A stretch of DNA of 64,000 bases, taken from JBAZDC01 sp041654595 (lineage in GTDB: Bacteria > Pseudomonadota > Gammaproteobacteria > Burkholderiales > Burkholderiaceae_B). The stretch covers positions 1 through 64,000 of the forward strand of contig CAZKBT010000004.1 of NCBI GenBank assembly GCA_964551305.1. The letters run 5' to 3'. Shown in pieces: positions 1 to 9,226 of this stretch (the first letter of the stretch is position 1; every line of letters begins with the position of its first letter). The position numbers and the translations under genes were made by a program. Below the pieces are notes generated by a model, which did not search any database, was not told the origin of the DNA, and worked only from the letters and a program-made list of their open reading frames with translations.

Positions 1-1570
1 CTGGTGACGACATTTTGAATGACGACGAGGCATCGGCGATTGAGACGACCATTGCAGGCCGGGTCGGCGGCGACGCGAAAGCGGGCGACACGGTCACGTT
101 GACGGTGAACGGCAATAACTTCAACGGCCAGGTTGCGGCAGGCGCCGGCGGCGCGTTGGTTTATAGCATCGACGTCTCGACCGCGGATCTGTTGGCGTCG
201 CCGGTCATCGAGGCGAGCGTGACGGCGACCGATGCGGCGGGTAACCGTAAAACCGCGACGGCGAGTAAGACGATAAGTGTCGATCGCGAGGCGCAAGCGT
301 CGATCACGATCGATACGGTGGCTGGCGATGATGTTCTGAACGACGATGAGTCTTCGGAGCCCGTGACGACGATTACAGGTACGGTGGGCGGCGATGCGAA
401 AGTAGGCGATACGGTTATGCTGACGGTGAACGGCAAGGCGTTCACAGGGGAAGTCGTTGCTGGTTCTGATGGCGCACTGGTTTACAGCGTTGACGTAGCG
501 ACGTCGGATCTGCTGGCTTCGCCCGCTGTTGAAGCAAGCGTGACGGCGACCGATGCCGCCGGCAATCGCGTGACGGCGACGGCCAACAAGGCATTGGCTG
601 TAGACCGTGTGGCGGAGGCGTCGATCACGATCGATGCGGTAGCCGGTGACGATATTCTGAACGACGATGAGTCTTCAGCGTTGGCGACGACCGTTACAGG
701 CCGGGTCGGTGGCGACGTGAAGGCGGGCGATACGGTCACGCTGATGGTAAATGGCAAGGCGTTTACGGGTGAAGTAACGGTTGGGGCCGGTGGTGTGCTG
801 GTTTACAGCATTGATGTGGCAACGTCGGATCTGCTGGCGTTGCCCGCTATCGAAGCAAGCGTGACGGCAACGGACGCGGCAGGCAATCGCGCAATGGCGG
901 TAGCCAGCAAGACGCTGGCGGTAGATCGCGTGGCGGAAGCCGTGATTGGCATCGACGTGGTGGCGGAAGACGATGTCCTCAATGATGCGGAGTCGTCCGC
1001 ACTGACTACCACGGTGAATGGCACGGTGGGCGGTGACGTGAAGGCTGGGGACACGGTCACGTTGACCGTGAACGGCAAGACATTCACGGGTGAAGTCATG
1101 GCCGGCGCCGCAGATGCGCTTATCTACAGTATCGACGTGGCGACGTCCGATTTGCTTGCCTCGCCTTTTATCGAAGCGAGCGTGACGGCAACGGATGCCG
1201 CTGGTAACCGCGCGACGGCGACAGCCGACAGAACGTTGGCTGTCGACCGCGAAGCGCAGGCGTCGATCACGATCGACACCATAGCCGGCGACGACATTCT
1301 GAATGAAGAGGAAGCCTCGGCGCCTACGATAGTTATTACCGGCGCGGTCGGCGGCGATGTGAAGGTGGGCGACACGGTCACATTGACGGTCAATGGCAAC
1401 ACGTACACAGGCCAAGTGACCGTCGGCGCAGGCGGCGCGCTGGTCTATAGCATCGGCGTGGCGACATCCGATGTGGTGGCGTCGCCTGCGATCGAAGCAA
1501 GCGTGACGGCGCTGGATGCGGCCGGCAATAGCCGGACCGCAACGGCGGTCCGGTCGATTACCGTCGATGT
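1..1570 (+). repeat. Five tandem 321-bp repeats coding Ig-like adhesin domains
   Basis: The DD(I/V)LND signature recurs at exact 107-codon spacing: unit starts near 15, 336, 657, 978 and 1299. The last unit diverges after about base 1570, where the usual ending (AQASITID) is replaced by a new domain. Repeats continue upstream of the window, since base 1 is inside a unit. Units differ at many codons, so they are diverged rather than freshly duplicated. Confidence 0.9.
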
Positions 1571-4205
1571 GTCCGCTCCCGAGGCGGATGGAAGCACCAT
1601 TGCCGTGGCGGAAGACCAGGCAGTAGACATCGGCTGGCAAGACCTTAGCGTCCGCGGCGACGATGTCGATTATATTGTCATAACGCAGATTCCGGCTAAG
1701 GGCCTGCTCGAATACAAGGATCAGGACGGGGCCTGGAAGGCGGTCGCCGCGGGGCAGACGTTTATGCCCGAGCAGATCGAGTCCGGTTTGCGTTTCACGC
1801 CGGCCGAAAACGAGTCGGGCCCGAATTATGCCGGCCTGGGCTTTCACGCGGTCGACAAGGTCGGCAATGTCGGCGAGACCGCGACCATCTCCATCGATGT
1901 GACGCCGGTGGCGGATGCGCCGGATGTGAGCTTGTCCATTTCTGAAGGCAAGGCGGTTCCGGGAGGCGGTAGCGCGGTCGATGCGACCATCATCCAGGTC
2001 AACGGCGGCAGCGGCCGACCCGGCGGATTCGACGTTCAGGACGGCAAGATCATCCGCATTGGCGACGGCGTCCGGATATGGTTGACGGAAGGCGATGTCG
2101 TGCCTGAAATCGTGTCTTCCGGCTCATCGGCCCCTGCCGGTCAAATCAAATACTACGATGCGCATGGCAATCCCCAGGGCGACGGGCAGTATGCCGATAT
2201 TTTCGTGATCCATGAAAACAGCAGCGGGTTCTATCGGCAATCCGATTGGCCTGCCGATCGAAAGGACCCGCGGGACATCCAGGCGGTGCACGGCACTTCG
2301 ACGGGCAACGGGCCAAATGCGTTCAAGGATTATATTTTTGTGCAAGGCAGTCCGGCGAAAGACGGCGGCCCTGGCTTCGATGCGACTTACCAGACCAACA
2401 ATAATAATGCGACGCATGTGAACACTTTGAATGGGGTTTACGTCACGTACAAGGATGCGCAAGGCAACGTAAAAACGCTGGTGCGCAGCGGCAACCAGCT
2501 AGAGGGCATCATTTTCGGTGATGGCCAGCATACTGTGTTGGCCGATCCGGGCGATACGACGCTCGCGCGCGAAGAGAGCACGCCGGGCCACATCGAATAT
2601 GAGTTGCAGGCCAGCGCGGTGCTGCGCGATCTGGACGGCAGCGAAAGCCTGTCGGGCATTACGTTGACCGGCCTGCCGGAAGGCACGATCCTGAGTTACG
2701 GCGACACGACCGTGACGATAGGCGCGGATGGAAGGCATCTTATCGCCAATCCGCACGACTATGTGGCTCACCCTGTCGCTGGAGCCGGCAGCGCAGGTTC
2801 ATCGTTCGTAATCGGCTTCACGATCAAGGTGCCTGTCGGGTCGGAGCCGTTCACGATCAGGGCCGAAGCGACGGCGACGGAAATGGGCAATCAGCAGGCT
2901 TCGCAAGGCCATGCGGAAGCGGCGGTCGACATGTCCGTCGACGCCCCGGCAACGGACGATCCGACGCCGGACACGCCGGAGCCGGATACACCCACTCCGC
3001 CCGATGATCCTTCGGCTCCGGAACCGACGGGTGCCGAGCTGCTGCTCAACGGCGATTTCAAAATATACGCGAACGCGGGTGACTGGGGTCCTGGCAATCC
3101 AGGCAATATCTACGGCGGCTTCAAGCATTGGACCGCATCCGCTGATTTCATGAGCAATGCCTACCGTATGGAAAACAAGCCGTACGTCGGGGTCTGGAAG
3201 GGAAGCGGACAGGATATTTCCCTGAAGCAGCACATATCCGGTGTGACCGCGGGTACGGTCTTGGAGTTCGATCTGGCATGGAACAACCCGAATCACGGCG
3301 CGCCGGCCGGCGGCTATAACGCCGGCAACCCGGAGAACACGGGCCGCAGCGTCAGCCTGGAAATCACGTTCGGCGGCGTGGTTTATGCCATGGTCACCAC
3401 GCCCTGGGCCTCGGCATCCGTTGCGGATTCCCAGTTCGCGACCGTAACGGCGTTCAACGGCGCGCAGGTGAATATCGGGCAGATCGCGACTTGGTACAAC
3501 ACGTATGGTTGGCGGGGTGAGGACGTTCATCCTTTGCCGCCCACCGTGGAAGGGATATTCGATAAGCTGCAGATCACGCTGCCCGACGACGTGGCATTGA
3601 CGGGCGACCTGCAGTTGCGTTGGGTGCCGGGAAGCGAGACGATCGCCAAGGGACAGGATTACATGGATGATCTGATGATCGCCAATGTCAAGGTGCTTCA
3701 GGGGGTGCCGCCCGAGGCGCCGCCGCAGGCGTTTTCACTGCTCGATGACGTCGCGGTGGAGGATGACGATGCGCCCGACTATGTGTACGATGCGCCCGCT
3801 CTCGCCCGTCTGAACAGCATTCTTGATGACGACGCGCCCACGTACGATGAAGATGATGCGTCGACGGCTTCTCGGCAGTCCGATGCGGTGCCGATCGAAT
3901 CGGCCGTCGCCGGATATGGGCCCGCGTCGGAGAAACAGTCTCCGTTGGAACTGGAGCAGCTATTCACGGACGCGGAACATGTGGAGGGCAGCCTGGAGCA
4001 TCATCTGATACCGGACGCGGGCGAGCCGGGCAGTGAAACCGTGCTGGCGGCAAACCGGGACGGCACGGCGGACGCCGCCGGCAACGGCCCTCGCCCTGTG
4101 ATTCTTCATGTGGGAGCGAATGTGGATTTCACGGCGGCGGATACGCAATCGGAGCTGATCCAAAGCATGATTGCGGATGGAAAGCAGAAGGTGGATCAAG
4201 CGTAA
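1..4205 (+). CDS. Giant repeat adhesin, C-terminal part (LapA/BapA-like), 5' end outside window
   Basis: The reading frame is already open at base 3, so the gene begins before the window; about 1400 C-terminal residues are seen. It starts with five 107-residue Ig-like repeats (each with DD(I/V)LND, VGGD.K.GDTV and EASVTATDAAGN signatures). A cadherin-like segment follows, then a unique region with a VCBS-like stretch (LRDLDGSESLSGITLTGLPEG), a Pro/Asp/Thr linker near residues 980-1005, a jelly-roll-looking domain (LLLNGDFKIY onward) and a very acidic tail. No RTX nonapeptide array is visible. Large surface adhesins of type I secretion systems look like this, and the next two genes are lapG- and lapD-like, so the protein is probably the LapG-cleaved adhesin. 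The LapG cleavage site would lie in the N-terminus, outside the window. The secretion route and exact family are inferred. Confidence 0.8.
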   Translation, partial: GDDILNDDEASAIETTIAGRVGGDAKAGDTVTLTVNGNNFNGQVAAGAGGALVYSIDVSTADLLASPVIEASVTATDAAGNRKTATASKTISVDREAQASITIDTVAGDDVLNDDESSEPVTTITGTVGGDAKVGDTVMLTVNGKAFTGEVVAGSDGALVYSVDVATSDLLASPAVEASVTATDAAGNRVTATANKALAVDRVAEASITIDAVAGDDILNDDESSALATTVTGRVGGDVKAGDTVTLMVNGKAFTGEVTVGAGGVLVYSIDVATSDLLALPAIEASVTATDAAGNRAMAVASKTLAVDRVAEAVIGIDVVAEDDVLNDAESSALTTTVNGTVGGDVKAGDTVTLTVNGKTFTGEVMAGAADALIYSIDVATSDLLASPFIEASVTATDAAGNRATATADRTLAVDREAQASITIDTIAGDDILNEEEASAPTIVITGAVGGDVKVGDTVTLTVNGNTYTGQVTVGAGGALVYSIGVATSDVVASPAIEASVTALDAAGNSRTATAVRSITVDVSAPEADGSTIAVAEDQAVDIGWQDLSVRGDDVDYIVITQIPAKGLLEYKDQDGAWKAVAAGQTFMPEQIESGLRFTPAENESGPNYAGLGFHAVDKVGNVGETATISIDVTPVADAPDVSLSISEGKAVPGGGSAVDATIIQVNGGSGRPGGFDVQDGKIIRIGDGVRIWLTEGDVVPEIVSSGSSAPAGQIKYYDAHGNPQGDGQYADIFVIHENSSGFYRQSDWPADRKDPRDIQAVHGTSTGNGPNAFKDYIFVQGSPAKDGGPGFDATYQTNNNNATHVNTLNGVYVTYKDAQGNVKTLVRSGNQLEGIIFGDGQHTVLADPGDTTLAREESTPGHIEYELQASAVLRDLDGSESLSGITLTGLPEGTILSYGDTTVTIGADGRHLIANPHDYVAHPVAGAGSAGSSFVIGFTIKVPVGSEPFTIRAEATATEMGNQQASQGHAEAAVDMSVDAPATDDPTPDTPEPDTPTPPDDPSAPEPTGAELLLNGDFKIYANAGDWGPGNPGNIYGGFKHWTASADFMSNAYRMENKPYVGVWKGSGQDISLKQHISGVTAGTVLEFDLAWNNPNHGAPAGGYNAGNPENTGRSVSLEITFGGVVYAMVTTPWASASVADSQFATVTAFNGAQVNIGQIATWYNTYGWRGEDVHPLPPTVEGIFDKLQITLPDDVALTGDLQLRWVPGSETIAKGQDYMDDLMIANVKVLQGVPPEAPPQAFSLLDDVAVEDDDAPDYVYDAPALARLNSILDDDAPTYDEDDASTASRQSDAVPIESAVAGYGPASEKQSPLELEQLFTDAEHVEGSLEHHLIPDAGEPGSETVLAANRDGTADAAGNGPRPVILHVGANVDFTAADTQSELIQSMIADGKQKVDQA

Positions 4206-4276
4206 GCGGTGCGCGTCCTCGGGCTCTGTCTTCTGGGCGATAATGCCGGCTGGATGCGGGCCGGACCAGGGAGATC

Positions 4277-4969
4277 ATGCGTACAGGACTGTCGGAAAGA
4301 ATCGTGGCGCCTCGCTGGTTGGCGCTGGCGTTGGCGATCGTCCTGTCCGCGTACTTTGGCTGGCCCGCGCATGCCTTGCGCTTCAATGAGTCCGCCGCGC
4401 GGGCTCATGCGCTGGCGCGCTACGGGGCTCAAGGCGAAAGAACAGTCCAAGCTTGGCTGGCCATGCTGGATGCCCAGCGCGGCCAGGAGCTTGCGCGGCA
4501 GCTGCGCAACGTCAACGACTTTTGGAATCGCACCGTCGTGGCGTCGGAGGACAAAGCGATCTGGGAGCTGGAGGATTTCTGGGCGACACCGCTGGAGACC
4601 CTGGGAAAACGTCTGGGAGACTGCGAGGACTTCGTGATCGGAAAGTATTTTTCCCTGGTGATGTCGGGCGTTCCTCCGGATAAGCTCAGGCTGATCTATG
4701 TGCGGGCGCGCATTGGGGGGTGGGCGGACGAGCAGGGGATCGCCCACATGGTGCTCGGTTATTACGAAACGCCTCATTCGGATCCCCTGGTGCTGGATAA
4801 CTTGGTGGACTCGATCATGCCTGCCGGCCAGCGCAAGGATTTGATTCCGGTGTTCAGCTTCAATGCGCAGGGCATCTATGTCGGCGGCGCGAGGTCGGCG
4901 CCGGTCGAGCAAATAACACGTTGGCGCAGGCTGTTGCTGCGCATGCGTCAGGAAGGATTCATGCCCTGA
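4277..4969 (+). CDS. lapG: LapG-like periplasmic cysteine protease (bacterial transglutaminase-like, BTLCP)
   Basis: A 230-residue protein with an N-terminal hydrophobic export segment (residues about 14-32, ending PAHA). The catalytic triad of the LapG family is readable: Cys116 in GDCEDF, His157 in IAHMVLG and Asp174 in VLDNL. In Pseudomonas LapG cuts the N-terminus of the LapA adhesin and releases it from the cell surface when c-di-GMP is low. The start has a good ribosome-binding site (AGGGAG, 5 bases before the ATG). The gene sits 71 bp after the adhesin and 81 bp before the lapD-like gene in the same direction, which supports one functional unit. The family assignment is firm; its substrate is inferred from position. 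Confidence 0.9.
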   Translation: MRTGLSERIVAPRWLALALAIVLSAYFGWPAHALRFNESAARAHALARYGAQGERTVQAWLAMLDAQRGQELARQLRNVNDFWNRTVVASEDKAIWELEDFWATPLETLGKRLGDCEDFVIGKYFSLVMSGVPPDKLRLIYVRARIGGWADEQGIAHMVLGYYETPHSDPLVLDNLVDSIMPAGQRKDLIPVFSFNAQGIYVGGARSAPVEQITRWRRLLLRMRQEGFMP

Positions 4970-5050
4970 CGGGCCGAAGCATGGATGGTGGAAGTGGTAT
5001 GGGACGAGGCAGCGGGATGGCTGGAAGGCTAGTCTGAAAAGTGGAATGAA

Positions 5051-7024
5051 ATGTCTTTGTTGAAACAGTTACTGGTAAGCGTGACCCTGGCCATTCTCGT
5101 CATTCTGGCGGGATCGCTGATGCTGAGCGTCGACTCGGCCCGTCAGTACTTGCAGGGGCAACTGGTCTCGGAGAGCGAAAATGCCGCTGCCGCGTTGGCG
5201 CTATCACTTTCCCAGTCCGATAATCAGGACAAGGCCGCCTACGAGCTGCTGGTGATGGCGCTGTTCGACTCGGGGCAATTCCGTTCGGTCAGATTGCTGA
5301 CGCCCGATGGCCAGGTTCTGTTCGAGCGGGTTGCGCCGCGGGCCGAGGACGAGTCGGCCGGCGCGCCGGCATGGTTTGTCCGGCAGTTTTCCTGGTCGCG
5401 GATCATGGCGGCGCGTGACGTGAGCGATGGCTGGAAGCAGGTGGGCAGCATACAGGTCGAGGTGGACGATCGCTATGCATTGACCGCGTTGTGGAAAAGC
5501 AGCCTGCGGCAGTTGGTGCTGGTTTTGGGCGCGGGCCTGGCCTGGTCGTTGTTCGTTGCGTTGCTGCTGGGCTGGTTCAGGCGCATTCTGCGTGACGAAA
5601 TCGCCGATCAGGTCAAGTCGATCGGGACCGACACCGCTTCGTCAGCGACTTCCGGCCGTACGCGCCTGAAAGAGCTGACGCCGCTTATACGCGTGATCAA
5701 GGACACGAGCGAGCGCGTTCGAGAGAGGGCGCAGGTGCAGACGGCCCGAATCGAGTCGCTGGAGCTGGAGGTGAATCTGGATCCGATCACGCAGCTGCCC
5801 AATCGCAAGTACTTCATGAACGAACTCAAACGGGCGATGAGCGCCGGTAATGAAGGAGGAAGGGGTGCCGCTGCGTTCGGGCATGTATTGCTGTTTCGTC
5901 AGCGCGATCTGCGTGCCGTCAATACGGCATTGACGCGGTCGGGGGCGGATGACTGGCTGCGTTCCATCGGACAGAGGATAGCCGGGCTCCTGGCCGAGAA
6001 CCACGAGGCCGGACTGCTGGGCGCGCGGCTCAACGGGTCGGATTTTGCCGTCTTGATGCCGGGTCTGTCCGGACCCCAGGCCACCCGGCTGGTTCAGAAA
6101 TTGCGTAACGCGATGATGTCGATGCGCGTGAGCATCGCGTCCAATGAATGGTGCAGGTGGGCGTTCGCCTTGGTGGATTACGGGGACGGCTTGCCGGCGG
6201 AAGGCGTTATGTCGCGTTTGGACAATGCGTTGATGCGCGCCGAGAGCATGGATCATGGGGACGTGGAATATGTGACGGTCCAGGACGATGCGGCCAGCTT
6301 GGCCGTGAATGGAGAAACGGGTTGGCGGGGGCTGCTGGTGGATGCCTTGAGCCGGAACCGTTTTGCCTTGTCGATGCAGCCTGTGCGTTATGGCGGCAAC
6401 CGTTCCGACGTCGCCTATACCTCGGCGTCGTTGGTGATCAGGGATGGCTCGCATGACGATCTCTCGGCGTATTTATTCGTTCCTGCGGCGATTCGCCTGG
6501 GGTTGATCGCGAATTGCAACGTGAAGGCGATCGAGTTGGGCTTGCGCTGGCTGACGGACAACGAGGGCGACTTGGTCGTCAAAGTGTCGACGGCGTCGCT
6601 GTCCCAGGCGGATTTCCTGAACGGCTTGCGCCAGCAATTGCAAGGACCGTTGGCAACGCTGGAACGATGCGCGCGCCTGATTCTGGAAATCGATGCCCAG
6701 AGCCTGGTCGCATGCCTGGAGGATGCCGTTGCGTTCGGCGGGCTGGCGGCGCAATACGGCGTGCGTGTCGGCGTGCGCCGCATGGCCCAGCATCCGGGTG
6801 CGTTGGTGCATATGCATAGGATGGCGCTCGACTACATCAAGCTCAACGGCGGATTCATGGATACTCTGTCCGACGGTCCCGGAAGCGGAAAGCTGCTGTC
6901 GGCGATAGCGGACGCGGCGCACGGTTTGGGCGTGCGCGTTCTGATGAAGGGCGCGCCGGGTGCCGATTGGCATGTCCGGATACTGTCGTATGATGGCTGT
7001 TTTCTTCAAGTGCAGGGCGAGTAG
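5051..7024 (+). CDS. lapD: LapD-like inner-membrane c-di-GMP receptor with degenerate GGDEF and EAL domains
   Basis: This 657-residue protein has a transmembrane segment at about 8-27, a periplasmic LapD/MoxY-type domain with the diagnostic DGWKQVGSIQVEVDDRY (about 126-142), a second transmembrane segment at about 155-176, a linker, a GGDEF-like domain (about 240-410) and an EAL-like domain (about 430-657). The GGDEF signature is replaced by NGSDF and the EAL segment reads SMQPVRYGG, so neither enzyme activity is expected. In the known system LapD binds c-di-GMP through the EAL domain and sequesters LapG in the periplasm, which preserves the adhesin. The order adhesin-lapG-lapD fits that role. 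Confidence 0.9.
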   Translation: MSLLKQLLVSVTLAILVILAGSLMLSVDSARQYLQGQLVSESENAAAALALSLSQSDNQDKAAYELLVMALFDSGQFRSVRLLTPDGQVLFERVAPRAEDESAGAPAWFVRQFSWSRIMAARDVSDGWKQVGSIQVEVDDRYALTALWKSSLRQLVLVLGAGLAWSLFVALLLGWFRRILRDEIADQVKSIGTDTASSATSGRTRLKELTPLIRVIKDTSERVRERAQVQTARIESLELEVNLDPITQLPNRKYFMNELKRAMSAGNEGGRGAAAFGHVLLFRQRDLRAVNTALTRSGADDWLRSIGQRIAGLLAENHEAGLLGARLNGSDFAVLMPGLSGPQATRLVQKLRNAMMSMRVSIASNEWCRWAFALVDYGDGLPAEGVMSRLDNALMRAESMDHGDVEYVTVQDDAASLAVNGETGWRGLLVDALSRNRFALSMQPVRYGGNRSDVAYTSASLVIRDGSHDDLSAYLFVPAAIRLGLIANCNVKAIELGLRWLTDNEGDLVVKVSTASLSQADFLNGLRQQLQGPLATLERCARLILEIDAQSLVACLEDAVAFGGLAAQYGVRVGVRRMAQHPGALVHMHRMALDYIKLNGGFMDTLSDGPGSGKLLSAIADAAHGLGVRVLMKGAPGADWHVRILSYDGCFLQVQGE

Positions 7025-7061
7025 GCGCATACCACCCGGCATGCCACTTATGATACGCAGA

Positions 7062-8294
7062 ATGTCAACCATGACCGATTTTTCCAATCCCGTGCTCGGC
7101 ACGCCTTTGTCTTCGAATGCGACGCGGGTCATGCTGCTGGGCTCGGGCGAATTGGGCAAAGAGGTCGTGATCGCCTTGCAGCGCCTGGGAGTCGAGGTGA
7201 TCGCGGTGGACCGTTATCCTGATGCCCCGGGCCATCAGGTAGCGCACCGCGCGCACGTGATCGCCATGACCGATCGCGATGCGCTGCGCGCCGTCATTGA
7301 GCGTGAGCAGCCTCATGTCATCGTGCCCGAGATCGAAGCGATTTGCACCGATCTGCTGGTCGAGCTCGAGCAGGCCCGGGTTGCGCGCGTCACGCCTACG
7401 GCGCGCGCAGCCCATTTGACGATGAATCGCGAAGGCATCCGGCGCTTGGCGGCGGAAACCCTGGGCTTGCCGACGTCGCCCTACCGTTTCGTCGATACGC
7501 TGGACGAGTTGCGGGAAGCCATAGACGGCGCGATCGGATACCCCTGCGTCGTCAAGCCTGTGATGTCCTCGTCCGGCAAAGGGCAGTCCGTCATACGGAG
7601 CCCCGAGGACGTAGCGCCGGCGTGGGATTACGCGCAGCAGGGCGGACGGGTGGGCGCCGGACGAGTGATCGTCGAGGGCTTCGTCCGGTTCGACTACGAG
7701 ATCACGTTGTTGACCGTACGCGCCCGATCGGCCTCCACCGGCGAAATCGAAACCTATTTCTGCGAGCCTATCGGGCATCGGCAGGAAGACGGCGACTACG
7801 TCGAAAGCTGGCAGCCCCATCCCATGTCGGCGCCGGCGCTGCAGCGCTCCCGCGAAGTCGCGCTGGCCGTGACGTCCAATCTTGGCGGGCTGGGCGTCTA
7901 TGGCGTCGAGCTGTTCGTGGCGGACGATCAGGTGTGGTTCTCGGAAGTCAGCCCGCGGCCTCACGATACGGGTATGGTGACCATGATCAGCCAGGAACAG
8001 AGCGAGTTCGAGATCCATGCGCGGGCCGTGCTGGGCCTGCCTGTCGACGTCCGCTTGCGTCGGCCCGGCGCGAGCAGCGTCATCTACGGCGGCGTCGACG
8101 CGCGCGGTGTTGCGTTCGAGGGCATGGCGCACGCCTTGTCCGAGCCGGACGTGGACGTGCGCCTGTTCGGCAAGCCGGAATCATTCGTGAAGCGGCGCAT
8201 GGGCGTTGCGTTGGCCAAGGCCGATGACGTTCAATCCGCCCGCGACAAGGCCAATCGGGTGGTCGGCCGGGTGCGCGTGCGCGCTGGGGACTGA
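7062..8294 (+). CDS. purT: Formate-dependent phosphoribosylglycinamide formyltransferase PurT
   Basis: An ATP-grasp enzyme of about 410 residues that formylates GAR with formate and ATP in purine synthesis, folate-independently. It shows the N-terminal nucleotide fold (VMLLGSGELGKEVVIAL), the substrate/ATP segment PCVVKPVMSSSGKGQSV, the metal-binding WFSEVSPRPHDTGMVT and the C-terminal SVIYGGVDARGVAFEG. Two in-frame starts lie 9 bases apart (7062 and 7071), neither with a convincing ribosome-binding site; the longer is used. It lies 37 bp after the lapD-like gene but has no functional tie to it. The ribosomal cluster begins 240 bp downstream behind its own promoter. Confidence 0.93.
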   Translation: MSTMTDFSNPVLGTPLSSNATRVMLLGSGELGKEVVIALQRLGVEVIAVDRYPDAPGHQVAHRAHVIAMTDRDALRAVIEREQPHVIVPEIEAICTDLLVELEQARVARVTPTARAAHLTMNREGIRRLAAETLGLPTSPYRFVDTLDELREAIDGAIGYPCVVKPVMSSSGKGQSVIRSPEDVAPAWDYAQQGGRVGAGRVIVEGFVRFDYEITLLTVRARSASTGEIETYFCEPIGHRQEDGDYVESWQPHPMSAPALQRSREVALAVTSNLGGLGVYGVELFVADDQVWFSEVSPRPHDTGMVTMISQEQSEFEIHARAVLGLPVDVRLRRPGASSVIYGGVDARGVAFEGMAHALSEPDVDVRLFGKPESFVKRRMGVALAKADDVQSARDKANRVVGRVRVRAGD

Positions 8295-8359
8295 TCCGGG
8301 CGGGCGGCCGGCGATGTTGCGTATCGCACGCGGGACGGGCGCTTGTCCGGGTCGGCCTA

Positions 8360-8397
8360 TTGCCATAGACTGAAGAATCATGTTAAAGTGCTATGCT
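8360..8397 (+). promoter_or_regulatory. Probable promoter of the rplC operon
   Basis: Two overlapping sigma-70-type choices are seen: TTGCCA (8360-8365) with TAAAGT (8384-8389) at an 18-bp spacer, and an extended -10, TGCTATGCT (8389-8397). Either gives a leader of roughly 130-140 bases before rplC. A promoter is needed here because purT ends just upstream and rpsJ is absent. Which hexamers are used is a guess. Confidence 0.5.
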
Positions 8398-8472
8398 TGG
8401 CCTAAAAGTTTAATGCTCTTAGGTCGAGTTTAGGGCGTACCCCTAAAGTAGATCGAAGTACCAAAAATTCGT

Positions 8473-8492
8473 GTGTACAGCGGTATGTACAC
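8473..8492 (+). promoter_or_regulatory. Inverted repeat in the rplC leader
   Basis: GTGTAC and GTACAC arms flank an 8-base loop about 40 bases before the rplC start, inside the untranslated leader. It could be an RNA hairpin for L4-type autoregulation, as known for the S10 operon of gammaproteobacteria, or a DNA operator. The stem is short and the role is unproven. Confidence 0.3.
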
Positions 8493-8534
8493 GTAATTAG
8501 CCCCGGCCAATCGCAGTCGGGAATGGAGAAAACG

Positions 8535-9224
8535 ATGTCGAACTCGACACCTACGCCCGCCGCTCATCGGTTGGGGCTTGTGGGGCGCAAAGTCGGCATG
8601 ACCCGTATTTTCACCGAGGAAGGCGAGTCCATCCCCGTGACAGTACTGGACGTGTCGAACAACCGCGTAACCCAGATCAAGTCGCCGGAAGTCGATGGCT
8701 ATGCGGCTGTGCAAGTAGCTTACGGCACCCGTCGCGCATCCCGCGTGACCAAGCCTGTGGCAGGGCACTACGCCAAAGCCGGCGCTGAAGCCGGCAGCAT
8801 CCTGAAAGAATTCCGTCTCGACCCGGCCAAGGCCGCTGAGTTTTCAGCCGGCTCCGTCATCGCCGTTGAAAGCGTGTTCGAAGCAGGCCAGAAGGTCGAC
8901 GTGACCGGCACGACCATCGGTAAAGGCTTTGCCGGCACCATCAAGCGCCACCACTTCAGCGGCCAACGCAATTCGCACGGCAACTCGCTGTCCCACCGGG
9001 TTCCCGGCTCCATCGGGCAGGCGCAGGATCCGGGACGCATTTTCCCGGGCAAGAAGATGTCCGGTCACCTGGGTGACGTGACTCGTACCGTCCAAAATCT
9101 TGACATCGTTCGCGTCGATGCCGAGCGTGGTCTGCTGTTGGTCAAGGGCGCCGTTCCCGGCCACAAGAACGGCAGCATCGTCGTGCGTCCCGCCGTCAAG
9201 ATGACAGCCAAGAAAGGAGCCTAA
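8535..9224 (+). CDS. rplC: 50S ribosomal protein L3
   Basis: L3 (229 residues) binds 23S rRNA early in 50S assembly and its long loop reaches the peptidyl transferase centre. The conserved loop GSIGQAQDPGRIFPGKKMSGH is present; the Gln in GSIGQ is the position methylated by PrmB in E. coli. The ATG at 8535 is preferred over the one 12 bases earlier because a GGAG lies 6 bases before it. It is the first gene of the cluster here: rpsJ, the usual first S10 gene, does not fit in the 240 bp upstream. It ends 2 bases before rplD. Confidence 0.97.
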   Translation: MSNSTPTPAAHRLGLVGRKVGMTRIFTEEGESIPVTVLDVSNNRVTQIKSPEVDGYAAVQVAYGTRRASRVTKPVAGHYAKAGAEAGSILKEFRLDPAKAAEFSAGSVIAVESVFEAGQKVDVTGTTIGKGFAGTIKRHHFSGQRNSHGNSLSHRVPGSIGQAQDPGRIFPGKKMSGHLGDVTRTVQNLDIVRVDAERGLLLVKGAVPGHKNGSIVVRPAVKMTAKKGA

Positions 9225-9226
9225 TC

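Noticed and set aside
1..1570. CRISPR or transposon repeat array
   Set aside because: Units are 321 bp, in frame and coding for Ig-like domains, without short direct repeats, spacers or terminal inverted repeats.
675..1847. 390-codon minus-strand frame opposite the adhesin repeats
   Set aside because: It repeats with the same 321-bp period only because the sense strand does.
2340..2400. RTX calcium repeats in the adhesin
   Set aside because: Only one isolated GGPGFD-like word is found, not a nonapeptide array.
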